Positions 17,247 to 24,307 of a stretch of 64,000 bases of DNA are shown one piece after another; the stretch's first letter is position 1; each line of letters begins with the position of its first letter. A program made the position numbers and the translations under genes. The stretch is taken from NCBI GenBank assembly GCA_963836265.1, contig CAWIIO010000006.1:186001-250000 (forward strand), read 5' to 3'. The stretch is from CAIWHR01 sp963836265. Its GTDB lineage: Bacteria; Pseudomonadota; Gammaproteobacteria; Burkholderiales; Casimicrobiaceae. The notes under the pieces are model-generated. The model worked only from the letters and a program-made list of their open reading frames with translations, made no database searches and was not told the origin of the DNA.

Positions 17247-18296
17247 TCATTTCGTCATGACGACGATCGCGGTCGGACACAGTCGACGCTTGAGCTCCGG
17301 CCCGATCGCGCGGTCGAATTCGCGCACCGCGTCGACCACCGCCGGAGGAATCGCGAGCGACGCGTTGCCGCTGTCGGCGAGCGTGCTGCGGAATGCGGCC
17401 TCGAAGACATGCGTCAGGTCCGCCTGCGCGGGGTGAACGTCGACCTTCGACATTCCGAGTACGCGCCCGAGCTCGACCAGATACGCCACGTCGAACACCC
17501 ATTTGTCGTCGAGCAGCGCCGTTTGCGGCCGGACCGCCGGCGGGCCGATCCGGCACCGGATGTCGTCGCGGAACGCCCGCATGAGCCGCGCCAGCACGCC
17601 GTCGCCCTCGCGCAAGCGCTCGAGCTCCTCGAGCACACGTGCGTAGATCGTCGCGAGGACCAGCGATCCCGCTTCGAGCGGCTCGACGAAGATCATCCGT
17701 CCGCCGGGTTTCACGCTCGCAGCGACTTTGGCAAGCGCTCCGCGCGGATCGAGCAGGTGGTGGATGATCGCGGCGCCGATCACGACGTCGAACGCCTCGG
17801 GACGGAAAAAGCGGCGGTGCAGGTCGAAGCAGTACGTTCGCACGCGGCCCCGGAGCTCGTCGCGCGACAGAACGAAACGAGCGAGCAGCGCGAGGAGCTT
17901 CGGCGAGACATCGGAAGCGACGATCTCGGCATGGGGCAGCAGGCGGCCGGCGGCGAAGACGCTGCTGCCGCCTCCCGAGCCGATGTCGAGCACCTCAAGC
18001 GGCCGGTCGCGCTCGACGCTGGCGACCTCGAGGCAGCGGTCGACGAGGTCGACGAAATCGAGGCGGTCGAAATTTCGCTGGTGATAGCTGTTGGCATCCT
18101 CGATGAACTGGCTTGCGAGATGGATGGCCGAGAGGCTACGGTCGATCAGGACGGCTCCGTCGCGATAGACGCGCACGCCCGGCGCGAGCAGCGGGTCGTG
18201 TTCCGGCGCGTCCGGTCGCAGCATCCTACCGAGGACGAGGCGGACGTCGATCCGTGTGCGCACGATCTTGCGCAGGCGGGCTTCCCAGGGGCGCAT
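17247..18296 (-). CDS. SAM-dependent methyltransferase
   Basis: A 349-residue class I methyltransferase. Motif I is LEVLDIGSGGGSSVFAAG near residue 105, followed by EIVASDVSPKLLALL and FDVVIGAAIIHHLLDP, then GGRMIFVEPLEAGS. The first 100 residues carry no recognised domain. The gene converges on the GT2 gene, ending 20 bp from its stop, and belongs spatially to the same glycan cassette. Its upstream region is only 58 bp long before a MITE-like element begins, so its promoter may lie partly inside that element. Substrate unknown. Confidence 0.72.
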   Translation of the reverse strand: MRPWEARLRKIVRTRIDVRLVLGRMLRPDAPEHDPLLAPGVRVYRDGAVLIDRSLSAIHLASQFIEDANSYHQRNFDRLDFVDLVDRCLEVASVERDRPLEVLDIGSGGGSSVFAAGRLLPHAEIVASDVSPKLLALLARFVLSRDELRGRVRTYCFDLHRRFFRPEAFDVVIGAAIIHHLLDPRGALAKVAASVKPGGRMIFVEPLEAGSLVLATIYARVLEELERLREGDGVLARLMRAFRDDIRCRIGPPAVRPQTALLDDKWVFDVAYLVELGRVLGMSKVDVHPAQADLTHVFEAAFRSTLADSGNASLAIPPAVVDAVREFDRAIGPELKRRLCPTAIVVMTK

Positions 18297-18354
18297 GAGT
18301 GGTGGCCGGAGTCCGAACGGGTTTCGCCGGCTGGCGGCAGCGAGCCAGCCTAGT

Positions 18355-18604
18355 CTAGGAGCCTGTCGGGCTTACTGTCGCGCATGCGACGGAGGCGAGT
18401 TGGGCGCAGTTCAAGGCGCGCGTCCGAAGGCATACCGGCAGTATGGCGAGGGCGCGCAACACCGAAATGCGCCCAACTCGCCCCGTCCCTCCGGGTTGCT
18501 GCCAAAAAGCGCGTCCGCGTTAGGCGCTTCGCCTCGCTGCCATCGCCGCCATCGCTTTTTGGCCCAGCAACGCATGCGTGAGAGCAAGCCCGACAGGCTC
18601 CTAG
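18355..18604. mobile_element. MITE-like element with 19-bp perfect terminal inverted repeats
   Basis: CTAGGAGCCTGTCGGGCTT at 18355-18373 is matched exactly in inverted orientation at 18586-18604, giving a 250-bp unit. It contains a second, nested inverted repeat (GCGAGTTGGGCGCA near 18395 and TGCGCCCAACTCGC near 18468), so much of the unit could fold on itself. It encodes no transposase. This is the architecture of a miniature inverted-repeat element mobilised in trans. Its right end supplies the TAG stop codon of trmB. Confidence 0.75.
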
Positions 18605-19299
18605 GCTCGGTCGCACCGCCGAAAGATCGCGTCCCACACGCCGTGGCCGAGGTCAAGCCCCCGGGCTTCGAACTTGGTGAGCGGGCGATAGGCGGGACGC
18701 GGCGCGAATCCCGCCGCCGTATTCTCGAGCAACGGCTCGGCTGAGAGAGTCGCGAGCATTTCCTGCGCGTAGTCTTCCCAGTCGGTCGCGACGTGCAGAT
18801 ACGCGGCTGGCGCGAGGCGCAGCGCAAGCTCGCGCACGAACGCCGGCCTCATCAATCGCCGCTTGTGATGGCGCTTCTTGGGCCACGGGTCCGGGAAGAA
18901 CACATGGATGCCGGCAAGCGAGTCGTGGGGGATCATCGCGCCGACCACCTCCACCGCGTCGTGCTGGATCACGCGGACGTTGGCAAGCCGGAGCTCGTCG
19001 ACGCGCTTCAGCAGGCTGCCGACGCCGGGGCCGTGAACGTCGATGCAGAGAAAGTCGTCGCCGGGTCGCGCCTGCGCGATCGCGGCCGCGGTCTCGCCCA
19101 TTCCGAAGCCGATTTCCAGCACGCGTGGCGCGCGGCGTCCGAAGACGCCGTCGAAATCGAGCGGCACCGCCTGGAAGGGCACGCCAAGACGCGGCAGCAG
19201 CGCCTCGCGCGCGCGCTGCTGGGCCGGCGACATCCGGCCCTGGCGTAGCACGAAGCTGCGGATCGGGCGGTGGCGCGGCGACGTCGAATCGGCTGTCAT
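18601..19299 (-). CDS. trmB: tRNA (guanine-N7-)-methyltransferase
   Basis: Methylates G46 of tRNA. The 232-residue protein has RSFVLRQGRMSPAQQRA at the N-terminus, the SAM motif VLEIGFGMGETAAAIA, IDVHGPGVGSLL and the signature FFPDPWPKKRHHKRRLM. The C-terminus ends KFEARGLDLGHGVWDAIFRR and continues a few residues to a TAG that lies inside the terminal repeat of the neighbouring element. The last residues may therefore differ from the ancestral protein, but the catalytic part is complete. Confidence 0.95.
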   Translation of the reverse strand: MTADSTSPRHRPIRSFVLRQGRMSPAQQRAREALLPRLGVPFQAVPLDFDGVFGRRAPRVLEIGFGMGETAAAIAQARPGDDFLCIDVHGPGVGSLLKRVDELRLANVRVIQHDAVEVVGAMIPHDSLAGIHVFFPDPWPKKRHHKRRLMRPAFVRELALRLAPAAYLHVATDWEDYAQEMLATLSAEPLLENTAAGFAPRPAYRPLTKFEARGLDLGHGVWDAIFRRCDRA

Positions 19300-19336
19300 T
19301 GCGACACTGCGGCGCGAGAGCGATGCGGCGCACGCG

Positions 19337-20029
19337 TCACGGTGCGGTATAGCGTAGCCAGCCGGGGTCGGTCAGCTTGCGCTCGAGCGTTGCTTCCGTG
19401 CTGGCGCCTTGGCGCGTGTATTCGACGACGACGGTGTCGGCGTCCTTCCACGAAACGCCGGCGTCGGCCCACGCCTCCTTCGGCTTCCACGAATATTCCT
19501 TGCGCACGCCGTCGCGTGTCACGCGCCAGACCGCGAGCTCGTTGCCGCACGCCGCCGCGCAGAAGTCCGCCGTGGCGAGCCGTGCGCGGTCAGGCGACAC
19601 CTTCGGCTCGGCCGGGAGCTCGACCTTGCGGCCGTTTGTCCGCTGCAGCAGCGTGAACGTCACGTTCGGGCCATCGGTCGTGAAGAGGATGACGGCGTTC
19701 AGCTCGTTGCTGTAGTCCCACAGGCTGTACGAGCGGCCGCCGTTCAACGCTTCGGTGTCGGCGAACGTCGCGGTGCCGGACGGATAGAGCGACACGGTAA
19801 GCGTCGCTCCGTCGCGCGTGGCGAGGTTCGGCAGCCGCTTCAGCTGCACGGCCTCGACCTTCCTTGCGCAATGCGCGGAGCCTTCGGTTTGTGCGCACAC
19901 CGTCGCAAGCTCCTCCGCCGCGAGGGGGTTCGCCGCGGGGGCCGACGCCGACAGGACACCGGCGGCGAGCCACACGGCGAGCGCAGCGCGTGCGCTGCGT
20001 GAGGGGCCGACGTCGGCTGCCTTATTCAA
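19337..20029 (-). CDS. secreted hypothetical protein
   Basis: About 230 residues, family not recognised. The TTG at 20029, which overlaps the thiG stop (TTGA), gives a plausible Sec signal peptide with basic residues, hydrophobic core ALAVWLAAGVLSASA and cleavage near APA. A GTG at 19975 is an alternative start. The mature part has four cysteines (CAQ, HCARK, FCAAAC), which could form disulfides, and repeated short beta-type segments such as ELAVWRVTRDGVRKEYSWKP. It lies between thiG and trmB, genes often close together in betaproteobacteria. Function unknown. Confidence 0.6.
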   Translation of the reverse strand: MNKAADVGPSRSARAALAVWLAAGVLSASAPAANPLAAEELATVCAQTEGSAHCARKVEAVQLKRLPNLATRDGATLTVSLYPSGTATFADTEALNGGRSYSLWDYSNELNAVILFTTDGPNVTFTLLQRTNGRKVELPAEPKVSPDRARLATADFCAAACGNELAVWRVTRDGVRKEYSWKPKEAWADAGVSWKDADTVVVEYTRQGASTEATLERKLTDPGWLRYTAP

Positions 20030-20838
20030 CCGATGAGGCCGCCGGTCGGAGAGCTGGGAGACGCCTCGTAGAGCTTGCGCGGCATGCGGCCGGCAAGGAA
20101 CGCTTCGCGCCCGGCTTCGATCGCGAGCTTCATTGCGCGTGCCATGCGCACCGGATCCTTCGCCGCGGCGATCGCCGTGTTCATCAGCACGCCGGCGCAG
20201 CCCAGCTCCATCGCAATCGCGGCGTCCGATGCGGTGCCCACGCCCGCATCGACCAGCACCGGGACCTTCGCTTCGGCGACAATCAGCTTCAGGTTCCAAG
20301 GGTTGAGGATGCCCATCCCCGAGCCGATCAGCGAGGCGAGCGGCATGATTGCCACACAGCCGATCGCCTCGAGGTCGCGCGCGATGATCGGATCGTCGGA
20401 CGTGTACACCATCACCTGGAACCCGTCGTGAACCAGCGTTTCCGCGGCGCGGATCGTTTCGCGCACGTTCGGAAACAGTGTGTGCGGGTCGCCCAGCACC
20501 TCGAGTTTGACGAGCGTATGGCCGTCCAGCAACTCGCGCGCGAGTTTCAGCGTGCGCACCGCGTCCTCGGCGGTGTAGCAGCCGGCGGTGTTCGGCAGAT
20601 ACGTGAACTCGGAGGGCGGCAGCGCATCCAGCAATGACGGCGCATGCGAGTCCTGGCCGATGTTGGTGCGGCGGATCGCGACGGTGACGATCTGCGCGCC
20701 GGAGGCAACGATCGCCTCGCGGGTCTCCCCGAAATCGCGGTACTTGCCGGTGCCGGCGAGCAGGCGCGAATCATAGGCGCGCCCGGCGACGAGCAGCGGA
20801 TCGGCATGGGCGGCGGCGGGGTCGTGCGGAGCGTTCAT
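20026..20838 (-). CDS. thiG: thiazole synthase
   Basis: Builds the thiazole phosphate moiety of thiamine from deoxyxylulose phosphate, dehydroglycine and ThiS thiocarboxylate. The protein has 270 residues, a TIM barrel with SRLLAGTGKYRDFGETREAI, VTVAIRRTNIGQ, PNTAGCYTAEDAVRTL, VKLEVLGD, MVYTSDDPIIARDLEAIG and LVDAGVGTASDAAIAMELGCAGVLMNTA spread in the usual order. It lies 15 bp downstream of thiS on the same strand, so the two are co-transcribed. Confidence 0.96.
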   Translation of the reverse strand: MNAPHDPAAAHADPLLVAGRAYDSRLLAGTGKYRDFGETREAIVASGAQIVTVAIRRTNIGQDSHAPSLLDALPPSEFTYLPNTAGCYTAEDAVRTLKLARELLDGHTLVKLEVLGDPHTLFPNVRETIRAAETLVHDGFQVMVYTSDDPIIARDLEAIGCVAIMPLASLIGSGMGILNPWNLKLIVAEAKVPVLVDAGVGTASDAAIAMELGCAGVLMNTAIAAAKDPVRMARAMKLAIEAGREAFLAGRMPRKLYEASPSSPTGGLIG

Positions 20839-20853
20839 GACGCCAATTCTACT

Positions 20854-21060
20854 TCAGCCGCCCCCGACGGCGCCGACGATTTCGAGCTTGTCGTCGTCGG
20901 CGAGGCGTGTCTCCGCGTACCGGCTGCGCGGCACGATCTCGCCGTTTCGTTCGACGGCGATGCGCTTGCCTTCGAGCCGCATCTCGCGGATCAAGTCGGC
21001 GATCGTCGCCGCGCCGGCGGGCAGCGCCCGCGGTCGGCCGTTGACGGTGATGGCGAGCAT
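20854..21060 (-). CDS. thiS: sulfur carrier protein ThiS
   Basis: A 68-residue ubiquitin-like protein that carries sulfur as a C-terminal thiocarboxylate to ThiG. It starts MLAITVNGRPRALPAGA, has the core VERNGEIVPRSRYAETRL, and ends in the essential Gly-Gly (IVGAVGGG). The usual adenylyltransferase ThiF and the other thi genes are not in the window. Confidence 0.95.
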   Translation of the reverse strand: MLAITVNGRPRALPAGAATIADLIREMRLEGKRIAVERNGEIVPRSRYAETRLADDDKLEIVGAVGGG

Positions 21061-21126
21061 GATCGGAAGCGACGACGTCAGATGTTCGATTCTACCGCCG
21101 CCAACCCGCGCCGAACTGCCGGAACG

Positions 21127-21315
21127 CTACTGCCGATACGTGCGCATTGCCGCACGCAGGAAGCGCATCTGCCGGTCGAACCGCGTGCACCCGTCGCAGA
21201 TGGCGAGATGCAGCCGCAGCTTGATCCGCTGCAACAGCGGCACCGGCGTATCCTGCATCTGCGACACGAGGCGCGTCGCTTCGCGGCACGAGAGGAAATG
21301 GGTCAGCTTGGGCAT
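21127..21315 (-). CDS. small zinc-finger anti-sigma factor
   Basis: A 62-residue protein with the HxxxCxxC motif HLAICDGC typical of zinc-binding anti-sigma domains (zf-HC2), preceded by the helix LSCREATRLVSQMQD. It begins 13 bp after the ECF sigma gene on the same strand. It has no transmembrane segment, so it would bind the sigma factor in the cytoplasm and could sense redox or zinc status through its cysteines. The role is inferred from the motif and pairing. Confidence 0.8.
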   Translation of the reverse strand: MPKLTHFLSCREATRLVSQMQDTPVPLLQRIKLRLHLAICDGCTRFDRQMRFLRAAMRTYRQ

Positions 21316-21328
21316 TGTCGTCCGCCGA

Positions 21329-21943
21329 TCACGCGAGCCGCGCGCCGCCCGCCGCGAACCAGTTCTGCTCGAGACACAAGCGGAGCGCCATCCGGGCGCG
21401 GTACAGGATGACCCAAAGATTGTTCGCGGTAATGGAGAGCTCCGCGCAGATCTCGTCGCAATCGAGATCCATTACCTCGCGCATCATGAACACGCGGGCC
21501 GTGTTTGGCGGCAGCTTGTCGAGGCAGAGATCCAGCACGTCGAAGAATTGCCGGCGATTGACCGCCTCTTCGGGATCGCCCCAATCCGCGGGCGGGGAGT
21601 CCCAGTCGCCGTTGCTCTTGAACAGCGCGTCGAAATCCTCGACATCGAGCTCCGCGTCGAGCCCGCCGAACGACGCCACGGCGGCGGGTTCGCGCTGCTT
21701 CTTGCGGATCGCGTCGACGATCTTGTGCTTGAGGATGCCGGTGAGCCACGTCTTCAAGCTCGACTTGCCCGAAAACCCGCTGCCCGACAACGCAGCCGCC
21801 AGCGTCTCCTGGACGACGTCCTCCGCCAGCGCTTCGTCACGCAACTGCAGCCGCGCCACGCGGAGCAGATAGCCGCGGTGCTGGGCAAGCTCACCGGAAA
21901 TGTCCGCAGCGGGCATGGGCGGGCGATGGGGCAACCGGATCAT
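21329..21943 (-). CDS. ECF-type RNA polymerase sigma factor
   Basis: A 204-residue sigma-70 family factor with only regions 2 and 4. Region 2 is ELAQHRGYLLRVARLQLRD to VVQETLAAALSG and SLKTWLTGILKHKIVDAIRK; region 4 is LPPNTARVFMMREVMDLDCDEICAELSITANNLWVILYRARMAL, seen here in pieces. The ATG at 21916 (MPAADISGEL) is an equally good start. Between the two regions lies an acidic linker. It directs core polymerase to an unknown regulon and is paired with the downstream zinc-finger anti-sigma gene. Confidence 0.88.
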   Translation of the reverse strand: MIRLPHRPPMPAADISGELAQHRGYLLRVARLQLRDEALAEDVVQETLAAALSGSGFSGKSSLKTWLTGILKHKIVDAIRKKQREPAAVASFGGLDAELDVEDFDALFKSNGDWDSPPADWGDPEEAVNRRQFFDVLDLCLDKLPPNTARVFMMREVMDLDCDEICAELSITANNLWVILYRARMALRLCLEQNWFAAGGARLA

Positions 21944-22039
21944 AAGGCAATCGCGGCGGTCCCGACAGGGGCGGTTGCCGGATCACTGCGCACTGCCGTT
22001 TTGGCGGGCAAGCCGCGCGCGAGGCGGGCCCTGGGAATT

Positions 22040-22116
22040 TGGTGGCGAACCAGGGACTCGAACCCCGGACCAAAGGATTATGATTCCTCTGCTCTAACCA
22101 GCTGAGCTAGTTCGCC
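22040..22116 (-). tRNA. tRNA with CAT anticodon (elongator Met likely)
   Basis: The reverse strand folds into a full cloverleaf of 77 nt. The acceptor pairs GGCGAAC with GTTCGCC, the D-arm contains TAGCTCAGCTGGTTAGAGC, the anticodon stem GAGGA/TCCTT flanks loop ATCATAA with anticodon CAT, and the T-arm contains GGTTCGAGTCC. The discriminator is A, and the 3' CCA is encoded at 22042-22040. CAT could be elongator Met or a lysidine-modified Ile2; without the full tRNA set I favour Met. Confidence 0.9.
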
Positions 22117-22216
22117 AAGGGGCGTAATTATAGGCGAGGCCGAAGTCTCGGTCAAAGAATCCACGTACCGCACGAACGTGAACCAGGACGTCGGCGGGAC
22201 GCCTTGGACGATCAGC

Positions 22217-23170
22217 ATGCCCGCGGAACATTCCGGCGTCGTTCTCAACATCAGCGCGGTCGAGCGCGAAACGGGCCTCTCCAAGGACGTCCTGCGGATG
22301 TGGGAACGCCGCTACGGCTTTCCCAAGCCGCCGCGCGACGACAACGGCGAGCGTCAGTACACGCTGGCTGAAATCGCCAAGCTGCGGGCGATCAAGCGCC
22401 TGATGGACGTCGGGATGCGTCCCGGCAAGATCATCCACGCGCCCCTCGACGAGCTGAACGCGCTCGCCGACGCAAAGATCTCCCCGCGGCGCGTCGACGC
22501 GGCGCCGGCGGTCGAGCGCGACATCCTAGCCTTGCTCCAGAGCCACGACACGCCGGGCCTCCAGGGCGCGTTCGCCAATCTGTTGATGAAGCAGGGGTTA
22601 CAACGCTTCGTGCTCGACACGCTGACGCTGCTCAATCGCGCGGTGGGAGACGCCTGGATGCGTGGCGAGGCTCAGATCTTCGAAGAACACCTGTACACGG
22701 AGCAGCTGCAGGTCGCGCTGCGCACGGCGATCAACGCCTTTCCCCGGCAGACGGGGACGCCGCGCGTCCTGTTGACGACGTTCCCGGGCGAGCAACATGG
22801 AATCGGCCTGCTGATGGTCGAGGCATTGCTCGTGCCCGAGGGAGCGCAATGCGTCTCCCTCGGCGTGCAGACACCGCTCGAGGACATCCGTCGCGCCGCG
22901 CTCGCGCACAAGGCGCACGTCGTAGCGCTGTCCTTTTCGGCAGCCTTTCCCGCGCGCCAGGCGGGCGACGGACTTTCGACGCTGCGTCGCCAGCTCCCGC
23001 AGACGACGATGCTCTGGGCCGGCGGGGAGACGACACGCCGCATCCGCAAGACGCTACCGGGGGTTGTGCTCATTCCAGATCTTGCTGGCGTGATCGGCGC
23101 CCTCAAGAGCTGGCGCGCCCACGCGTCGCAGACTCCGCCGCGGGCGACGGCCAGTCAGGGCACGCCGTAG
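22217..23170 (+). CDS. MerR-family regulator with B12-binding domain, CarH/LitR-like
   Basis: A 317-residue regulator. The N-terminal MerR winged helix reads NISAVERETGLSKDVLRMWE followed by RRYGFPKPP. Residues about 95-180 match the four-helix cap of light-sensing CarH, with the W-x9-EH motif (Trp147, Glu157-His158). The C-terminal Rossmann domain carries the cobalamin motif ExHxxG in GEQHGIG (Glu192, His194). In CarH these residues bind adenosylcobalamin, whose photolysis breaks up the DNA-bound tetramer. A GTG at 22178 is an alternative start. A hydrolase gene begins 12 bp downstream and is probably co-transcribed. No carotenoid genes are in the window. Confidence 0.8.
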   Translation: MPAEHSGVVLNISAVERETGLSKDVLRMWERRYGFPKPPRDDNGERQYTLAEIAKLRAIKRLMDVGMRPGKIIHAPLDELNALADAKISPRRVDAAPAVERDILALLQSHDTPGLQGAFANLLMKQGLQRFVLDTLTLLNRAVGDAWMRGEAQIFEEHLYTEQLQVALRTAINAFPRQTGTPRVLLTTFPGEQHGIGLLMVEALLVPEGAQCVSLGVQTPLEDIRRAALAHKAHVVALSFSAAFPARQAGDGLSTLRRQLPQTTMLWAGGETTRRIRKTLPGVVLIPDLAGVIGALKSWRAHASQTPPRATASQGTP

Positions 23171-23181
23171 ACTGGGACGCC

Positions 23182-24144
23182 ATGCTCACGGCGATCACGC
23201 TGGGCCTGGCGTATTTCGGCGGGGCCGCTGCGTACGCGCTGTTCGCGTGGCACGCGATCGGGCAGGGTGCCGCGCCCGCATCGCTCGTTGCCGGCGCCGT
23301 CATCATCTATTTCGCCGTGCCCGCACTTGCCGCGGCCTGCTGGTTCACCGTCGCCTGGATCTGGCGGAGCCCGCGACCACCGGCGCAGCGGATCGGGATT
23401 GCAGCGACGCTGAAGCTATACGGGAACGAAGCGCTGGCGATCACCCGCAACGGACCGCGGATGGCATTCTGGTGGTGGCGCCTGCGCGATCCGCCGCCGG
23501 CACCCGCCGCGGTCCCGGTCCTCCTGCTCCATGGCGTGCTGTGCAACGGTGGCGTATGGCGCGCATGGATTCCGCGATTGGCCGGGCGCGGGCTCGGGCC
23601 CGTCTACACACTGTCGTACGGCCCGCCGTTTGCGTCGATCGAGCTTTTCGCCGACCAGACGGCGGCAAAAATCGATGCCATCCTCGCCGCGACCGGCGCG
23701 CACAAGGTCGCGCTCGTCGCCCACAGCATGGGCGGACTCGTCGCCCGAGCGTACCTGCGACGCCACGGCGGCGGGAAGGTGCGCTGTCTCCTGACGCTCG
23801 GCACGCCGCATCACGGCAGCATGCACGCGTGGCTCTTTCCCGGCACCTGCCTCGCGCAGATGCGGCCGCGCGGCGATTGGCTCGCCGAGCTCAACCGCAA
23901 CGAACCCGCGCCGGTACCCACGGTGTCGCTTTGGTCATGGCACGATTCGATGGTCGCGCCGCAAACGAGCTCGCGCCTGGCCGGCGCCGCGAACGTCGAG
24001 CTGACCGGAGTCGGGCACAACGCCCTGCTGCACGACGCGCGCGTCTTCGATCTCGTCGCGGCAGAGCTTGCGCAGGCCGCAACGGCGCCCGGCGCCGCAA
24101 GCGACGCTCCGGCCAGCGCGGCGCCGGTACGCGACGCGGCGTGA
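23182..24144 (+). CDS. membrane-anchored alpha/beta hydrolase (lipase-like)
   Basis: A 320-residue protein. Two hydrophobic segments at the N-terminus (AITLGLAYFGGAAAYALFAW and ASLVAGAVIIYFAVPALAAA) suggest membrane anchoring. The alpha/beta-hydrolase domain has oxyanion strand VLLLHGVLCNGGVW, nucleophile elbow VAHSMGGLVARAYLRR (Ser near residue 181), an acid in WSWHDSMVAP and a His in GVGHNALLHD. A lid-like insertion and LGTPHHGSMHA are typical of lipases and PGAP1-like esterases. It shares an apparent operon with the CarH-like gene and borders the lipid island. Natural substrate unknown. Confidence 0.78.
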   Translation: MLTAITLGLAYFGGAAAYALFAWHAIGQGAAPASLVAGAVIIYFAVPALAAACWFTVAWIWRSPRPPAQRIGIAATLKLYGNEALAITRNGPRMAFWWWRLRDPPPAPAAVPVLLLHGVLCNGGVWRAWIPRLAGRGLGPVYTLSYGPPFASIELFADQTAAKIDAILAATGAHKVALVAHSMGGLVARAYLRRHGGGKVRCLLTLGTPHHGSMHAWLFPGTCLAQMRPRGDWLAELNRNEPAPVPTVSLWSWHDSMVAPQTSSRLAGAANVELTGVGHNALLHDARVFDLVAAELAQAATAPGAASDAPASAAPVRDAA

Positions 24145-24307
24145 GCCCATCACAGGTCGCTTTCCCGAACGCGCGACAACGAGCCGCGAGCGCCGGCGGC
24201 GCTTCGAGGCGCCGTCATCCAAGCAGCCCTTTGCCGAACGGGGCTCCTAACAGGCGCGGCTCGCCGGGCGCGCAACCGCCGAGCGATCGCCCGCGCGGAA
24301 AATCGGG

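Noticed and set aside
22040..22116. Calling the CAT-anticodon tRNA as Ile2 or initiator Met
   Set aside because: The initiator is unlikely because the acceptor starts with a normal G-C pair and there is no triple-GC initiator anticodon stem; Ile2 cannot be excluded, but elongator Met is the simpler call.
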